A DNA stretch of 34,118 nt from an uncultured Faecalibacterium sp. (GTDB lineage Bacteria; Bacillota; Clostridia; Oscillospirales; Ruminococcaceae). Of the stretch, positions 7,922-16,004 are shown piece by piece. Made by a program: the position numbers and the translations under genes. The DNA lies in NCBI GenBank assembly GCA_934525735.1, contig CAKSZM010000011.1, positions 1 to 34,118 of the forward strand, written 5' to 3'. How positions within the stretch are numbered: the stretch's first letter is position 1; every line of letters begins with the position of its first letter. Under the pieces are notes generated by a model, which saw nothing but the letters and a program-made list of their open reading frames with translations, was not told the DNA's origin and ran no database searches.

Positions 7922-9001
7922 ATGAACGAAACCAATATGAACCGCCTGCCGGTGCCTACATGGAACCAGTGCGGCGTCAATACGGCCCCGAAGGCCGCAG
8001 CTCTGCCGGAGCTTTCCGGCGACTGGGGCGATGCCAATTTTGCCGTCACCCTGCCTGCCGGGGTCGGTGAGAGCGAAGAGGAATTTTCCAATTTTGCCGA
8101 GAGCGGCATGGGCGCGGAAGCAGACGCTTTCCTGCTGGAAAACGCCACTGTCCGCCATGCACTGACCGTGGCCGAGGGTGTTGCTGTGGCTGAGCCTGCC
8201 GTATTTGAGTTTACGCTGGACACCGCCCATCCCGGCGCACTGAGCGTGCTGGATGTAGACGCCAAAGCGAACAGCAGCCTGACCCTTGTACAGGTGCTGC
8301 GCGGCGACGCCGAAAACGGCGCGGCCGCAAACCTTGTGCGCATCCGCGCCGCCGAGGGCGCGCACGTCAAGCTTGTACAGGTGCAGATGCTGGGTTCCCG
8401 TGCACGCCGCTGGGATGCCGTTGCCGTGGAAGAGGGCACCGGCGCAAAGGTGGAGCAGGTGCGTGTGGAGCTGGGCGGCAGCGTTTCCGCCTGCGGCACC
8501 CGCGCTGTGCTGGACCATACAAAAGCCGAGTATGATCTGGATGCTGTCTATTTCGGCAGCCGGGAGGCCGTACTGGACTACAATGATGTCTCAGTGCACA
8601 CCGCCAAAGACACCCTGTGCGAGATGCACACCGCCGGTGTGCTGACCGGCAGCGCAAGTAAAATTCTGCGCGGCACTATCGATTTCCGCCGGGGTGCAAA
8701 GCGCGGCGTCGGCCACGAGAGCGAGGATGTGCTGCTGTTCAGCCCTGCAGCCCGCAACCGCACGGCACCGCTGATCCTCTGCGGAGAGGAAGAAGTGGAA
8801 GGCCAGCACGCCGCTTCCATCGGCCGGCTGGACGAAGAAAAACTCTACTATCTGCGCTCCCGCGGGCTTTCGGAAGCACAGGCGCGCCGCCTGATGGTGG
8901 ACGCCCGGTTTGCTCCCGCTCTGGACAAGATCCCGCTGGAAGCCCTGCGCGAAGAAGTGCGCGCCGAAGCCGCAAGGAGGCTGGATGAAGATGCAGAATA
9001 A
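7922..9001 (+). CDS. sufD: SufD, Fe-S scaffold partner
   Basis: A 359-residue SufB paralog with a shorter, divergent N-terminus and the shared C-terminal SufBD core (DYNDVSVHTAKDTLCEMHTAGVLTG, RGAKRGVGHESEDVLLF, ASIGRLDEEKLYYLRSRGLSEAQA). The H/E pattern of the last helix-turn region matches SufB at residues equivalent to GRISEEAVFYLMSRGLS. The ATG at 7922 follows GAGAGGGGG by 8 bases; a TTG one codon earlier is less likely. The 3' end overlaps the sufS start. It forms SufB-C2-D complexes in known systems. Confidence 0.93.
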   Translation: MNETNMNRLPVPTWNQCGVNTAPKAAALPELSGDWGDANFAVTLPAGVGESEEEFSNFAESGMGAEADAFLLENATVRHALTVAEGVAVAEPAVFEFTLDTAHPGALSVLDVDAKANSSLTLVQVLRGDAENGAAANLVRIRAAEGAHVKLVQVQMLGSRARRWDAVAVEEGTGAKVEQVRVELGGSVSACGTRAVLDHTKAEYDLDAVYFGSREAVLDYNDVSVHTAKDTLCEMHTAGVLTGSASKILRGTIDFRRGAKRGVGHESEDVLLFSPAARNRTAPLILCGEEEVEGQHAASIGRLDEEKLYYLRSRGLSEAQARRLMVDARFAPALDKIPLEALREEVRAEAARRLDEDAE

Positions 9002-10211
9002 CCCGTGGGTCAAGGATTTTCCCATTCTGGCGGCAGACGAAAACGGTAACCGTCTGGTCTATCTGGACAGCGCCGCCACCACCCAGCACCCCACGCAGGT
9101 GCTGGACGCCGTGACCAACTATTATAAAAAGGATAACGCCAATCCCCACCGGGGCGTTTACGAGCTGGCCATGCGTGCCACCGACGCCCACGAAGGTGCC
9201 CGGCACCGGGTGGCGCAGTTCTTCGGGGCACAGGACGATGAGATCGTCTTTACCCAGAACACCACCGAGGGGCTGAATCTGGTGGCTTACAGCTACGGGA
9301 TGCACTTTCTGCATGAGGGCGACGAGATCGTGCTGTCGGTGGCCGAGCACCACTCCAATCTGGTGCCGTGGCAGCGGGTGGCGCAGGCCACTGGTGCAAA
9401 ACTGCTCTACCTGTACCCCAACGCCGCCGGGTATCTGACCGAAGAAGAGCTGGATAAAAAGATCACCGCAAACACAAAGCTGGTGGCCATCGGCATGGTG
9501 TCCAACGTGCTGGGTCTGCGCGCCCCGGTGGAAGCCATCGTTGCCCGCGCCCACGCGGTGGGAGCTGTTGTGGTGCTGGACTGCGCCCAAAGCGCACCCC
9601 ATATGCCGGTGGATGTGAAGCAGCTGGATGTGGATTTTGCCGCCTGCTCGGCGCATAAGCTCTATGCACCCATGGGCATGGGTTCACTGTACGCCCGGGC
9701 AGAACTGCTGGATAAGATGCCGCCCTTCCTCAGCGGCGGCGACATGATCGGCACCGTGCACGAACACAGCGCCACCTGGGCAGAAGGCCCCCGCAAATTC
9801 GAGGCCGGCACCCGCAACGTGGGCGGCGAAGTGGGCTTTGCCGCTGCGCTGGACTATATGCAGAACATCGGCTGGGACGCCATGATGTCCCACGAACACG
9901 CCCTGCTGGACCGGATGCTCAAGGGCATGGCGCAGATGCCGTGGCTGACTGTCTACGGCGACCCCACCGCCGCCAACCGGTTCGGTGTGGTGTCCTTTAA
10001 CGTAAAGGATGTGCACCCCCACGATGTAGCCACCATTCTGGATGCTGGCGGCGTGGCCATCCGCGCCGGGCATCATTGCGCACAGCCGCTGATGGACTTT
10101 CTCGGCATCGGCTCCTGCTGCCGCGCCAGCGTGGCCGTTTACAACACCGAAGAGGACGTGGACGCCCTGCTGAACAATCTGGAACTGGTACGGAAGGTGA
10201 TGGGCTTATGA
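8991..10211 (+). CDS. sufS: SufS-type cysteine desulfurase
   Basis: A 406-residue PLP enzyme of group II cysteine desulfurases, which takes sulfur from cysteine and passes it to SufU. Seen: YLDSAATTQHP, the NPHRGVYELA segment, the PLP-lysine site FAACSAHKLYAPMGMG and the active-site cysteine loop GSCCRASVAVYNTEEDVD. Two starts are possible: ATG at 8985 (4 bases after AAGGAGG) and ATG at 8991 (10 bases after); I prefer 8991 on spacing. Either lies inside the end of sufD. Ends in a 4-base overlap with sufU. Confidence 0.95.
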   Translation: MQNNPWVKDFPILAADENGNRLVYLDSAATTQHPTQVLDAVTNYYKKDNANPHRGVYELAMRATDAHEGARHRVAQFFGAQDDEIVFTQNTTEGLNLVAYSYGMHFLHEGDEIVLSVAEHHSNLVPWQRVAQATGAKLLYLYPNAAGYLTEEELDKKITANTKLVAIGMVSNVLGLRAPVEAIVARAHAVGAVVVLDCAQSAPHMPVDVKQLDVDFAACSAHKLYAPMGMGSLYARAELLDKMPPFLSGGDMIGTVHEHSATWAEGPRKFEAGTRNVGGEVGFAAALDYMQNIGWDAMMSHEHALLDRMLKGMAQMPWLTVYGDPTAANRFGVVSFNVKDVHPHDVATILDAGGVAIRAGHHCAQPLMDFLGIGSCCRASVAVYNTEEDVDALLNNLELVRKVMGL

Positions 10212-10645
10212 ATCTGAATGAACTGTATACGCAGGTGATCACCGAAAACAGCCGCAGCAAGGAAAACCGCCACCCGGTGGAAAACGCCACCCACAGTCTG
10301 GAAGGGGTCAACCCCAGCTGCGGCGACGACATCACCCTGCAGCTGCGGGTGAAGGACGGACGGATCGAAGATGCCGGTTTCATCGGCAGCGGCTGCGCCA
10401 TCTCGCAGGCCTCTGCTTCCCTGATGATCGACCTCGTCAAGGGGCGCACCGTTGAGGACGCCCGGCGGCTGATCGGCCTGTATTTCGACATGATCAAGGG
10501 CAAAATCACCCCGGAGCAGCTGGATGATCTGGAGGATGCCGCCGCACTGCAGGGCATCGCCCATGTGCCCGCCCGGGTCAAGTGCGCAGTGCTTGCATGG
10601 CACACACTGGAAGAAGCGCTGGACGGGGAAGGCAAAGTAGAGTAA
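10208..10645 (+). CDS. sufU: SufU, zinc-dependent sulfurtransferase
   Basis: A 145-residue IscU-fold protein with the metal ligands expected for SufU: Cys38 and Asp40 (SCGDD), Cys63 (GSGCAIS) and Cys126 (VKCAVLAW). It also carries the SufU-specific insertion between the second and third cysteine (residues 80-120, VEDARRLIGLYFDMIKG and onward), which separates it from IscU scaffolds. SufU relays persulfide sulfur from SufS to SufB in Gram-positive bacteria. Last gene of the operon, translationally coupled to sufS and followed by a terminator. The order C-B-D-S-U differs from the C-D-S-U-B order of Bacillus. Confidence 0.95.
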   Translation: MNLNELYTQVITENSRSKENRHPVENATHSLEGVNPSCGDDITLQLRVKDGRIEDAGFIGSGCAISQASASLMIDLVKGRTVEDARRLIGLYFDMIKGKITPEQLDDLEDAAALQGIAHVPARVKCAVLAWHTLEEALDGEGKVE

Positions 10646-10658
10646 CTTCTTTTTCAGT

Positions 10659-10694
10659 GGGGAGAGCTTTTTTACAGGCTCTCCCCTCTTTTTT
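10659..10694 (+). terminator. Terminator of the suf operon
   Basis: GGGGAGAGC (10659-10667) and GCTCTCCCC (10678-10686), followed by TCTTTTTT. Confidence 0.92.
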
Positions 10695-10705
10695 GCCCAT
10701 TTTAT

Positions 10706-10734
10706 TTGACAGTACGCCAGTTCTGCGGTAAAAT
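10706..10734 (+). promoter_or_regulatory. Promoter of the AgcS gene
   Basis: TTGACA (10706-10711), 17-base spacer, TAAAAT (10729-10734). A short TTCCGG...CCGGAA hairpin lies in the leader (10747-10766). Confidence 0.85.
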
Positions 10735-10802
10735 AAGGTGTTTGTTTTCCGGCATTGCGGCCGGAAAGGGACGTATTCTGACAGAGGATGTGGGTAAAAA
10801 TC

Positions 10803-12194
10803 ATGATCGAGACGATCACGGCCGTCAACACGGCGGTCAACAACTTTATCTGGGGCATCCCCGCCATGGTGTGCATCATCGGCGTGGGACTGCTGCTCAG
10901 CGTACGCACGGGCTTTTTGCAGATCCGCAAATTCCCCTACGCCATCAAGACCACCATCGGGCGCATGTTCCGCAAAAAGGACGCTTCCGACGGTGCCATG
11001 ACGCCGTTTCAGGCTGTGTGCACCGCGCTGGCCGGTACGGTGGGCACCGGCAACATCGCCGGCGTGGCCGGTGCCATTGCCATCGGCGGCCCGGGCGCGG
11101 TGTTCTGGATGTGGTGCTCGGCGCTGCTTGGCATGTGCACCAAGTTTGCCGAGGTGACGCTGGCCGTGCACTTCCGCGAGCGCAGCGAGACCGGCGAGTG
11201 GGTGGGCGGCCCCATGTATTACATCAAGAACGGTCTGGGCAAAAACTGGCAGTTTCTGGCGGTTCTCTACTCGCTGTTCGGCGTGCTGACCGTGTTCGGC
11301 ACCGGCAACGCCACGCAGGTCAACACCATCGTGGCCGCCATTGATACCGCCCTGCTGGAGTACGGCGTGGTGGGCAGCGGCGCGCTTTCCACCCTGAACC
11401 TTGTGGCGGGCATCGCCGTGGCCATGCTGGTGGCCATGGTGCTGCTGGGCGGCATCAAGCGCATCGGCAGCGTCAGCGAAAAGCTGGTGCCCTTCATGGC
11501 GCTGTTCTACATCGTGCTGGCCGTGGGCGTCATGGTGCTGAATGTTGAGCGCCTGCCTTATGTGTTCGAGTCCATCATTGCAGGCGCATTCAACCCTGCC
11601 GCCTTCACCGGCGGCACCATCGGCAGCCTGTTCGTCAGCATGCAGAAGGGTGTCTCCCGCGGTATCTTCTCCAACGAGGCCGGTCTTGGCACCGGCTCCA
11701 TCGCCCATGCCTGCGCCGACACCAGAAAGCCGGCCAAGCAGGGCATGTTCGGCATCTTTGAGGTGTTTGCCGACACCATCGTCATCTGCACCCTGACCGC
11801 CATGGTCATCCTGTGCAGCGGCACCCCGGTCAACTACGGTTCCGCTGCCGGCGCCGAGCTGACCATCTCCGGTTTCACCGCCACCTACGGCGGCTGGGCT
11901 TCCATCTTCACCGCCGTGGCGCTGTGCTGCTTCGCCTTTTCCACCATCATCGGCTGGGGGTTGTACGGCTCCCGCTTTCTGGTGTTCCTGTGCCGCAGCG
12001 ACAAGGTGGCAAAGCCCTTCTTCGTGGTGTACTCCTTCGTGTCCATTCTGGGCGCAACGGTGGATCTGGGTCTTTTGTGGAGCATCGCCGACACCTTCAA
12101 CGGCCTGATGAGCATCCCGAACCTCATCGCGCTGCTGCTGCTCTCCGGCACGGTGGTCAAGCTGACCAAAGAGTTCTTTGCATCGGAAGGCTGA
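10803..12194 (+). CDS. AgcS-family sodium:alanine/glycine symporter
   Basis: About 463 residues with some ten membrane segments. The family signature is clear: FQAVCTALAGTVGTGNIAGV, GGPGAVFWMW, KFAEVTLAVHFRE, GGPMYYIKNGLG, and FSNEAGLGTGSIAHA in the middle. AgcS proteins import small neutral amino acids (alanine, glycine) with Na+ or H+. Two starts are possible, ATG 10788 and ATG 10803; neither has an ideal SD. I chose 10803 because MIETITAVNTAVNNFIWG matches family N-termini. Monocistronic, with its own consensus promoter; no terminator is obvious, but a long hairpin follows at 12290-12357. Confidence 0.93.
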   Translation: MIETITAVNTAVNNFIWGIPAMVCIIGVGLLLSVRTGFLQIRKFPYAIKTTIGRMFRKKDASDGAMTPFQAVCTALAGTVGTGNIAGVAGAIAIGGPGAVFWMWCSALLGMCTKFAEVTLAVHFRERSETGEWVGGPMYYIKNGLGKNWQFLAVLYSLFGVLTVFGTGNATQVNTIVAAIDTALLEYGVVGSGALSTLNLVAGIAVAMLVAMVLLGGIKRIGSVSEKLVPFMALFYIVLAVGVMVLNVERLPYVFESIIAGAFNPAAFTGGTIGSLFVSMQKGVSRGIFSNEAGLGTGSIAHACADTRKPAKQGMFGIFEVFADTIVICTLTAMVILCSGTPVNYGSAAGAELTISGFTATYGGWASIFTAVALCCFAFSTIIGWGLYGSRFLVFLCRSDKVAKPFFVVYSFVSILGATVDLGLLWSIADTFNGLMSIPNLIALLLLSGTVVKLTKEFFASEG

Positions 12195-12214
12195 TTTTTC
12201 TTTGATATGGCAAA

Positions 12215-12418
12215 GGGGCTGTTGCACATCGTTTTAGCCGAAAGTGCAGCAGTCTTTTTCAAAATCAAACGTATAATCAAACAATTCAAAAAAGCATGTG
12301 CATCACAAATCCATCGAAAATTTCTGTTTTTCGAGAAAATTTGTTGCACATGCTTTTGTTTTGGACATTGATACTGTTTGATTCTTACGCCTATTCGTAC
12401 AAAAATAGAGGCTGTCGC
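12215..12418 (+). repeat. AT-rich hairpin spacer, possible mobile-element remnant
   Basis: This gene-free stretch is much more AT-rich than its surroundings. Its core is a long hairpin: AAAAGCATGTGCA (12290-12302) with TGCACATGCTTTT (12345-12357), continued inside by ACAAAT/ATTTGT and TCGAAAA/TTTTCGA. Further out AATCAAACA (12275-12283) pairs with TGTTTGATT (12375-12383). GGGCTGTTGCACAT at the left edge and AGGCTGTCGCATG at the right edge resemble ends of insertion sequences and stand in direct orientation. No transposase remains. It directly abuts the truncation point of the flavoprotein at 12419. Confidence 0.5.
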
Positions 12419-13171
12419 ATGTTCGACCGCGCCACCCTGAAGCCCGACGCTGTGCCCGGCTGCGAGCAGACCGAGAACGGCGAGAGCGGCTTCTTCTGGA
12501 TGGGCAGCCAGCCGTTCCTGAAGGTCAACTCCCGCGGCGAGCGTTTCTTCAACGAGTCCGGCACCTACGAGGGCATCCTGCACGCCGACGAGTTCAACAA
12601 GGATCACTGCCATTATACCATTTTTGACTCCGATTGGCCAACCTACATTCAGGAGTTCAAGACCCATGGCTGCAGCCGCATGTTCCCGTTCCCGAACAAT
12701 GCGGACCCCAACATCCCCTATCAGGCTGTGGAAAACGGCATGCTGCCGGGTCTGGTGGAAAACGGCTTTGTGTTCAAGTGCGACACCATCGCCGAGCTGG
12801 CTGAAAAGCTGGGCCTGCCCGCAGACCAGCTGGAAGCTACCGTCGAGCGCTACAACGAGCTGTACGACAAGGGCGTGGACGAGGACTTCGGCAAGGAAGC
12901 TCACCGCATGAGCGCCATCCGCACCGCTCCCTTCTATGGTGCCAAAAACACCGGCTACATCCTGTGCACCATGGACGGCATCCAGATCAACCAGAACATG
13001 AACGCTGTGGATACCAACAACGACCCCATCCCGGGTCTGTACGTTGTGGGCAACGACTCCGGCGGATACTTCTCCGGCACCTACCCCAACCTGTCCACCG
13101 GCGCAGCCTGCGGCCGCACTGTCACCTTCGGCCGCCGCGCAGGCCGCATCGCCGCCACCGAGGGCATCTGA
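12419..13171 (+). pseudogene. FAD-dependent oxidoreductase, C-terminal half
   Basis: Open for 250 codons from an ATG at 12419 without an SD. It begins MFDRATLKPDAVPG, a piece that in complete fumarate-reductase-type flavoproteins lies in mid-protein, continues through FLKVNSRGERFFNESGTYEG and ends with the C-terminal FAD motif GLYVVGNDSGGYFSGTYPN. The N-terminal dinucleotide-binding half is absent. It belongs to a different subfamily from the remnant at 2605-3291 (different FAD-loop residues), so it is not a copy of it. The coding part is otherwise intact and followed by a good terminator. Truncated exactly at the AT-rich spacer. Confidence 0.75.
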
Positions 13172-13214
13172 TTTTCGTCATCCCCTGAGATTTTTCTTTC
13201 TTCTTTTTATAAAG

Positions 13215-13257
13215 GCACGGCAGCTTTTTCCGCACGGAAGGGCTGCCGTGCTCTTTT
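13215..13257 (+). terminator. Terminator after the flavoprotein remnant
   Basis: GCACGGCAGC (13215-13224) and GCTGCCGTGC (13242-13251), followed by TCTTTT. Confidence 0.88.
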
Positions 13258-13312
13258 GCTGCCCAGGCGGAAACAACACTGCTCGTTAATTTTTCTACTT
13301 GCCGCTTTCCTC

Positions 13313-13341
13313 TTGCAGCTCTTCTGCATCCGCGCTATTGT
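13313..13341 (+). promoter_or_regulatory. Probable promoter of the small membrane protein gene
   Basis: TTGCAG (13313-13318), 17-base spacer, TATTGT (13336-13341), about 50 bases before the ATG. Confidence 0.5.
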
Positions 13342-13391
13342 ATACAAGAGAGTTTCGACACGTTTCAGCATTTCAGAGGAGGAATCGACAA

Positions 13392-13619
13392 ATGCCTGAA
13401 TTTCCGCGCTCTGACTTCCGGCTGCATGTAGGCTGGCGCAACATCAAGACCTCGGTCACAGCCATGCTGGCGGCCATGATTTATTGTCTCATCGGCCGCA
13501 ACCCGGCCTTTGCCTGCATCGGCGTCATCGTGGCGCTGCTGGTCAACCATTTCCTGCCGCGGGAGCGTGTGGTCGCCCTGTGGGAGGGCTTCAAAAAGCG
13601 CATCGGCATCGCAAAGTAA
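13392..13619 (+). CDS. Small membrane protein resembling the N-terminus of FUSC/aromatic-acid exporters
   Basis: A 75-residue protein with a very strong SD (AGAGGAGG, 8 bases before the ATG) and a downstream terminator. Residues about 20-55 form one or two membrane segments: WRNIKTSVTAMLAAMIYCLI and FACIGVIVALLVNHFLP. The pattern GWRNIKT...NPAFACIG resembles the start of FUSC/ArAE family proteins, which normally continue for hundreds of residues; here a charged tail (RERVVALWEGFKKRIGIAK) closes the protein. It may be a genuine miniature member or a trimmed one. Function unknown. Confidence 0.7.
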   Translation: MPEFPRSDFRLHVGWRNIKTSVTAMLAAMIYCLIGRNPAFACIGVIVALLVNHFLPRERVVALWEGFKKRIGIAK

Positions 13620-13622
13620 ACT

Positions 13623-13668
13623 ACGGCGCTGCGGCACATGGTTTTGTGCGGCAGCGCCGTCTTATTTT
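13623..13668 (+). terminator. Terminator of the small membrane protein gene
   Basis: ACGGCGCTGC (13623-13632) and GCAGCGCCGT (13651-13660) with an inner GCAC/GTGC pair, then CTTATTTT. Confidence 0.8.
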
Positions 13669-13737
13669 GTGCCGCTTCTTTTCAAACCGGGCAGTTCATG
13701 CTACAATAGGTAAAAAACAGAATCGGGGGGAACCGTT

Positions 13738-14691
13738 TTGGATTTTTATGGTACCATCGGCCCGGCCTGCGCGCAGCCGGACATCCTGCGGCGGATGGTG
13801 GACGCCGGTATGACCGGCATCCGTATGAATCTTTCTCACGGGCCGCTTTCGGCCCACGCCGACTGGCTTGCACTGATCCGTGAAGCCGGCATCCGGGATC
13901 TGCTCATCGACCTGCAGGGGCCGGAACTGCGCATCGGCACCCTGCCGCAGCCCGTGGCTCTGGCTGCCGGTGACGCCGTGCGGCTGGGGCAGGGCGGCAT
14001 TCCCTGCCCGGAGGCTCTGGTGCAGGCGGCAAAGCCGGGGCAGGAGCTTTTGCTGGACGACGGCAAACTGCTGGTGCGGGTAACATCTGCCGTGGCCGAC
14101 GCACTGCAGTGCACTGTGGTGCGGGGCGGAGTGCTGCTCAGCCGCAAAAGCATTGCGGCTCCGGGGCTGGAGGTGCCTTCGCCGACCCTGACGAAAGAAG
14201 ATCTGCAGAACCTGAACGTCGCAGTGCAATGCGGCATCACCGGCGTAATGCTGCCCTTTGTGCGGGGCGCCGCCGACCTGCTCGCCCTGCGCCATGCACT
14301 GGAGCAGGCCGGGGCGGGCAGCATCCGCATCTTTGCCAAGATCGAAAACATGGCCGGTGTTCATGCCCTGCCGGAGCTTCTGCCCCTTGCGGACGAGATC
14401 GTCATTGCCCGGGGAGACCTTGGCAACGCCATGCCGCTGTGGGAGCTGCCCCGCTGCCAGAAACAGCTTTCGGCTGTCTGCCGGGCGGCCGGCGTTCCCT
14501 TTATGGTGGTGACCCAGATGCTGGACAGCATGTGCACCCGCGCCGTGCCGACCCGTGCCGAGGTGAGCGACATCTACAACGCTGTTCTCGACGGCGCTTC
14601 CAGCGTGATGCTCACCGGCGAGACTGCCGCAGGGCAATACCCTGTGCAGGCCATGGAGTATCTGGTGCGGACCGCCCGCACCGCCCTGTAA
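13738..14691 (+). CDS. Short pyruvate kinase-like protein (lacks C-terminal domain)
   Basis: 317 residues against about 470-580 for pyruvate kinase. Barrel motifs are present in order: FYGTIGPACAQPDI, GIRMNLSHG, LIDLQGPELRIG (usual DTKGPEIR), LLLDDGKLLVRV, FAKIENMAGV, IVIARGDLGNAMP, VTQMLDSM and AEVSDIYNAVLDGASSVMLT with GETAAG. The catalytic Lys-Glu, Asp and Thr positions (KIEN, GDLG, LTGET) are kept; the B domain is reduced, and the C-terminal allosteric/tetramer domain is wholly missing, with a clean stop and terminator. Start is TTG at 13738 after GGGGGGAA; no in-frame ATG fits. It may be a minimal kinase or a paralog of different specificity. Confidence 0.85.
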   Translation: MDFYGTIGPACAQPDILRRMVDAGMTGIRMNLSHGPLSAHADWLALIREAGIRDLLIDLQGPELRIGTLPQPVALAAGDAVRLGQGGIPCPEALVQAAKPGQELLLDDGKLLVRVTSAVADALQCTVVRGGVLLSRKSIAAPGLEVPSPTLTKEDLQNLNVAVQCGITGVMLPFVRGAADLLALRHALEQAGAGSIRIFAKIENMAGVHALPELLPLADEIVIARGDLGNAMPLWELPRCQKQLSAVCRAAGVPFMVVTQMLDSMCTRAVPTRAEVSDIYNAVLDGASSVMLTGETAAGQYPVQAMEYLVRTARTAL

Positions 14692-14715
14692 GTTTTCTCT
14701 CCGCAACGCACACCG

Positions 14716-14748
14716 CGCACCGGAAACCGCTTTCCGGTGCGTTTTTTT
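14716..14748 (+). terminator. Terminator of the pyruvate kinase-like gene
   Basis: CGCACCGGAAA (14716-14726) and TTTCCGGTGCG (14731-14741), loop CCGC, followed by seven T. Confidence 0.95.
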
Positions 14749-14836
14749 GTCTGTATCCTGTAAAAAGAGATGGATTCTCCTGTCATAATAAGGTATAATA
14801 CGGGTAAATATTACTTTTGAAAGAGGTTTTGGGTTT

Positions 14837-15769
14837 ATGGGAATCGTCGTTCTCGGAGCTGTTTTTGTGGATATCAAGGGCTACCCCCTTTCTACTTATA
14901 TCCCGGGCGGCCGCAACGCCGGGCGCATCGAGCAGGTGCACGGCGGCGTGAGCCGCAATGTGGCCGAGGATATCGCCAATGTGGAGCTGCGCCCCACCTT
15001 CGTCAGTCTGGTGGATGACACCGGCATGGGGCAGGATGTCATCGACAAACTGGAAAACCACAAGGTGAACACAAAGTACATCCGCCGTGTCCCGGACGGC
15101 ATGGGCACCTGGCTGGCCATCTTTGACAACGACGGCGACGTGCACGCCGCCATTTCCAAGCGTCCGGACACCAGCCCCCTCACCGCCCTGCTGAAGGAAC
15201 AGGGTGACGAGATCTTTGCCGACTGCGACGCCATCGCACTGGAACTGGATCTGGAAAAAAACACCGTCAAGCAGGTTCTGGCCTACGCAAAGAAATACAA
15301 CAAAAAGGTCTTTGCAGCTGTTTCCAATATGAGCATTGCCATGGAGCGCCGCGATTTCCTGCAGCAGATCGATTGTTTTGTGTGCAACCAGCAGGAGGCA
15401 GGCCTGCTCTTCTCGGATGATTACGACCACCTCAGCCCCGAAGAGATGTGCAAAGTGCTGTCCGCCAACGTCCACAGCGCCAACATCCCCAGCATGGTGG
15501 TCACCATGGGCGGTCAGGGTGCCGTTTACGCCTGCGCCGGGGGCGAATACGGCGTGGTACCCGCCAAAAAAGTGGATGTCATCGACACCACCGGCGCGGG
15601 CGATGCTTTTTTTGCCGGTACGGTCATCGGCCTGACCTACGGCAAGGGCCTTGCCGACTCCTGCGAGATCGGCAGCCGTCTGGCCGCATCGGTCATCTGC
15701 ATCACCGAGAACGTCTGCCCCCGCTTCCGCCCGCTGGAATTCGGCCTGAACGTGCCGGTGGTGGACTGA
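14837..15769 (+). CDS. PfkB-family carbohydrate/nucleoside kinase
   Basis: A 310-residue ribokinase-fold enzyme. The N-terminal IVVLGAVFVDIKGYP and GGVSRNVAEDIA, and the C-terminal anion-hole/catalytic motif IDTTGAGDAFFAGTVIGL, define the PfkB family. The VDIKG and GGVSRNVAE wording resembles the pseudouridine kinase (PsuK) branch more than ribokinase or fructokinase, but no pseudouridine glycosidase gene is adjacent, so the substrate stays open. Start ATG at 14837 follows GAAAGAGG by about 9 bases. A TATAAT box at 14794-14799 lies upstream with only a weak -35. Length normal. Confidence 0.9.
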   Translation: MGIVVLGAVFVDIKGYPLSTYIPGGRNAGRIEQVHGGVSRNVAEDIANVELRPTFVSLVDDTGMGQDVIDKLENHKVNTKYIRRVPDGMGTWLAIFDNDGDVHAAISKRPDTSPLTALLKEQGDEIFADCDAIALELDLEKNTVKQVLAYAKKYNKKVFAAVSNMSIAMERRDFLQQIDCFVCNQQEAGLLFSDDYDHLSPEEMCKVLSANVHSANIPSMVVTMGGQGAVYACAGGEYGVVPAKKVDVIDTTGAGDAFFAGTVIGLTYGKGLADSCEIGSRLAASVICITENVCPRFRPLEFGLNVPVVD

Positions 15770-15812
15770 CCGCAGTCTTTGAATTGTCTCCCGGAATTTT
15801 TATGAAAAGCCC

Positions 15813-15843
15813 TTGACTTAAAGTTCAGTTTAAGTTGTAGAAT
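15813..15843 (+). promoter_or_regulatory. MerR-type promoter with 19-bp spacer and palindromic operator
   Basis: TTGACT (15813-15818) and TAGAAT (15838-15843) are 19 bases apart, the overlong spacing used by MerR-family activators. The spacer carries the perfect dyad ACTTAAA-N6-TTTAAGT (15816-15835). The sequence strongly resembles the CTTAAAG-type operators of NmlR/AdhR-like MerR regulators, which in Bacillus control aldehyde-detoxifying genes. It drives only an aldo/keto reductase remnant here. Confidence 0.75.
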
Positions 15844-15875
15844 AGTTCCAGAAACTGATCCGGGAGGTTTTGCAA

Positions 15876-16004
15876 ATGTATTCCAATACTCTGACTTTAA
15901 GCAATGGTGTCCGTATCCCGTAGCTGGGTGCTATCTCGCTGCCCAAGACGGCTAACCCCGCCCACATGGAGACCAACGCACAGGTGGAGTTTGCCATCAG
16001 CGCC
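15876..16004 (+). pseudogene. Aldo/keto reductase: N-terminus joined to C-terminus, middle deleted
   Basis: A good SD (GGGAGG) and ATG begin a typical aldo/keto reductase start, MYSNTLTLSNGVRIP, then a TAG at 15921 where the family has Q (PQLG). Right after LGA the frame continues with ISLPKTANPAHMETNAQVEF, which matches the far C-terminal cofactor-binding region (xxPK[ST]xNPxHMxxN). About 200 central residues are missing. At 16004 it runs into a carboxymuconolactone decarboxylase fragment of the opposite strand. Clearly dead, but its MerR-type promoter is intact. Confidence 0.7.

Noticed and set aside
6386-8518. 710-codon minus-strand frame opposite sufB and sufD
   Set aside because: Antisense shadow of conserved suf genes; no start signal.
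12419-13171. Functional 250-residue flavoprotein
   Set aside because: No SD at the ATG and no N-terminal FAD-binding fold; it starts in the middle of a known domain.
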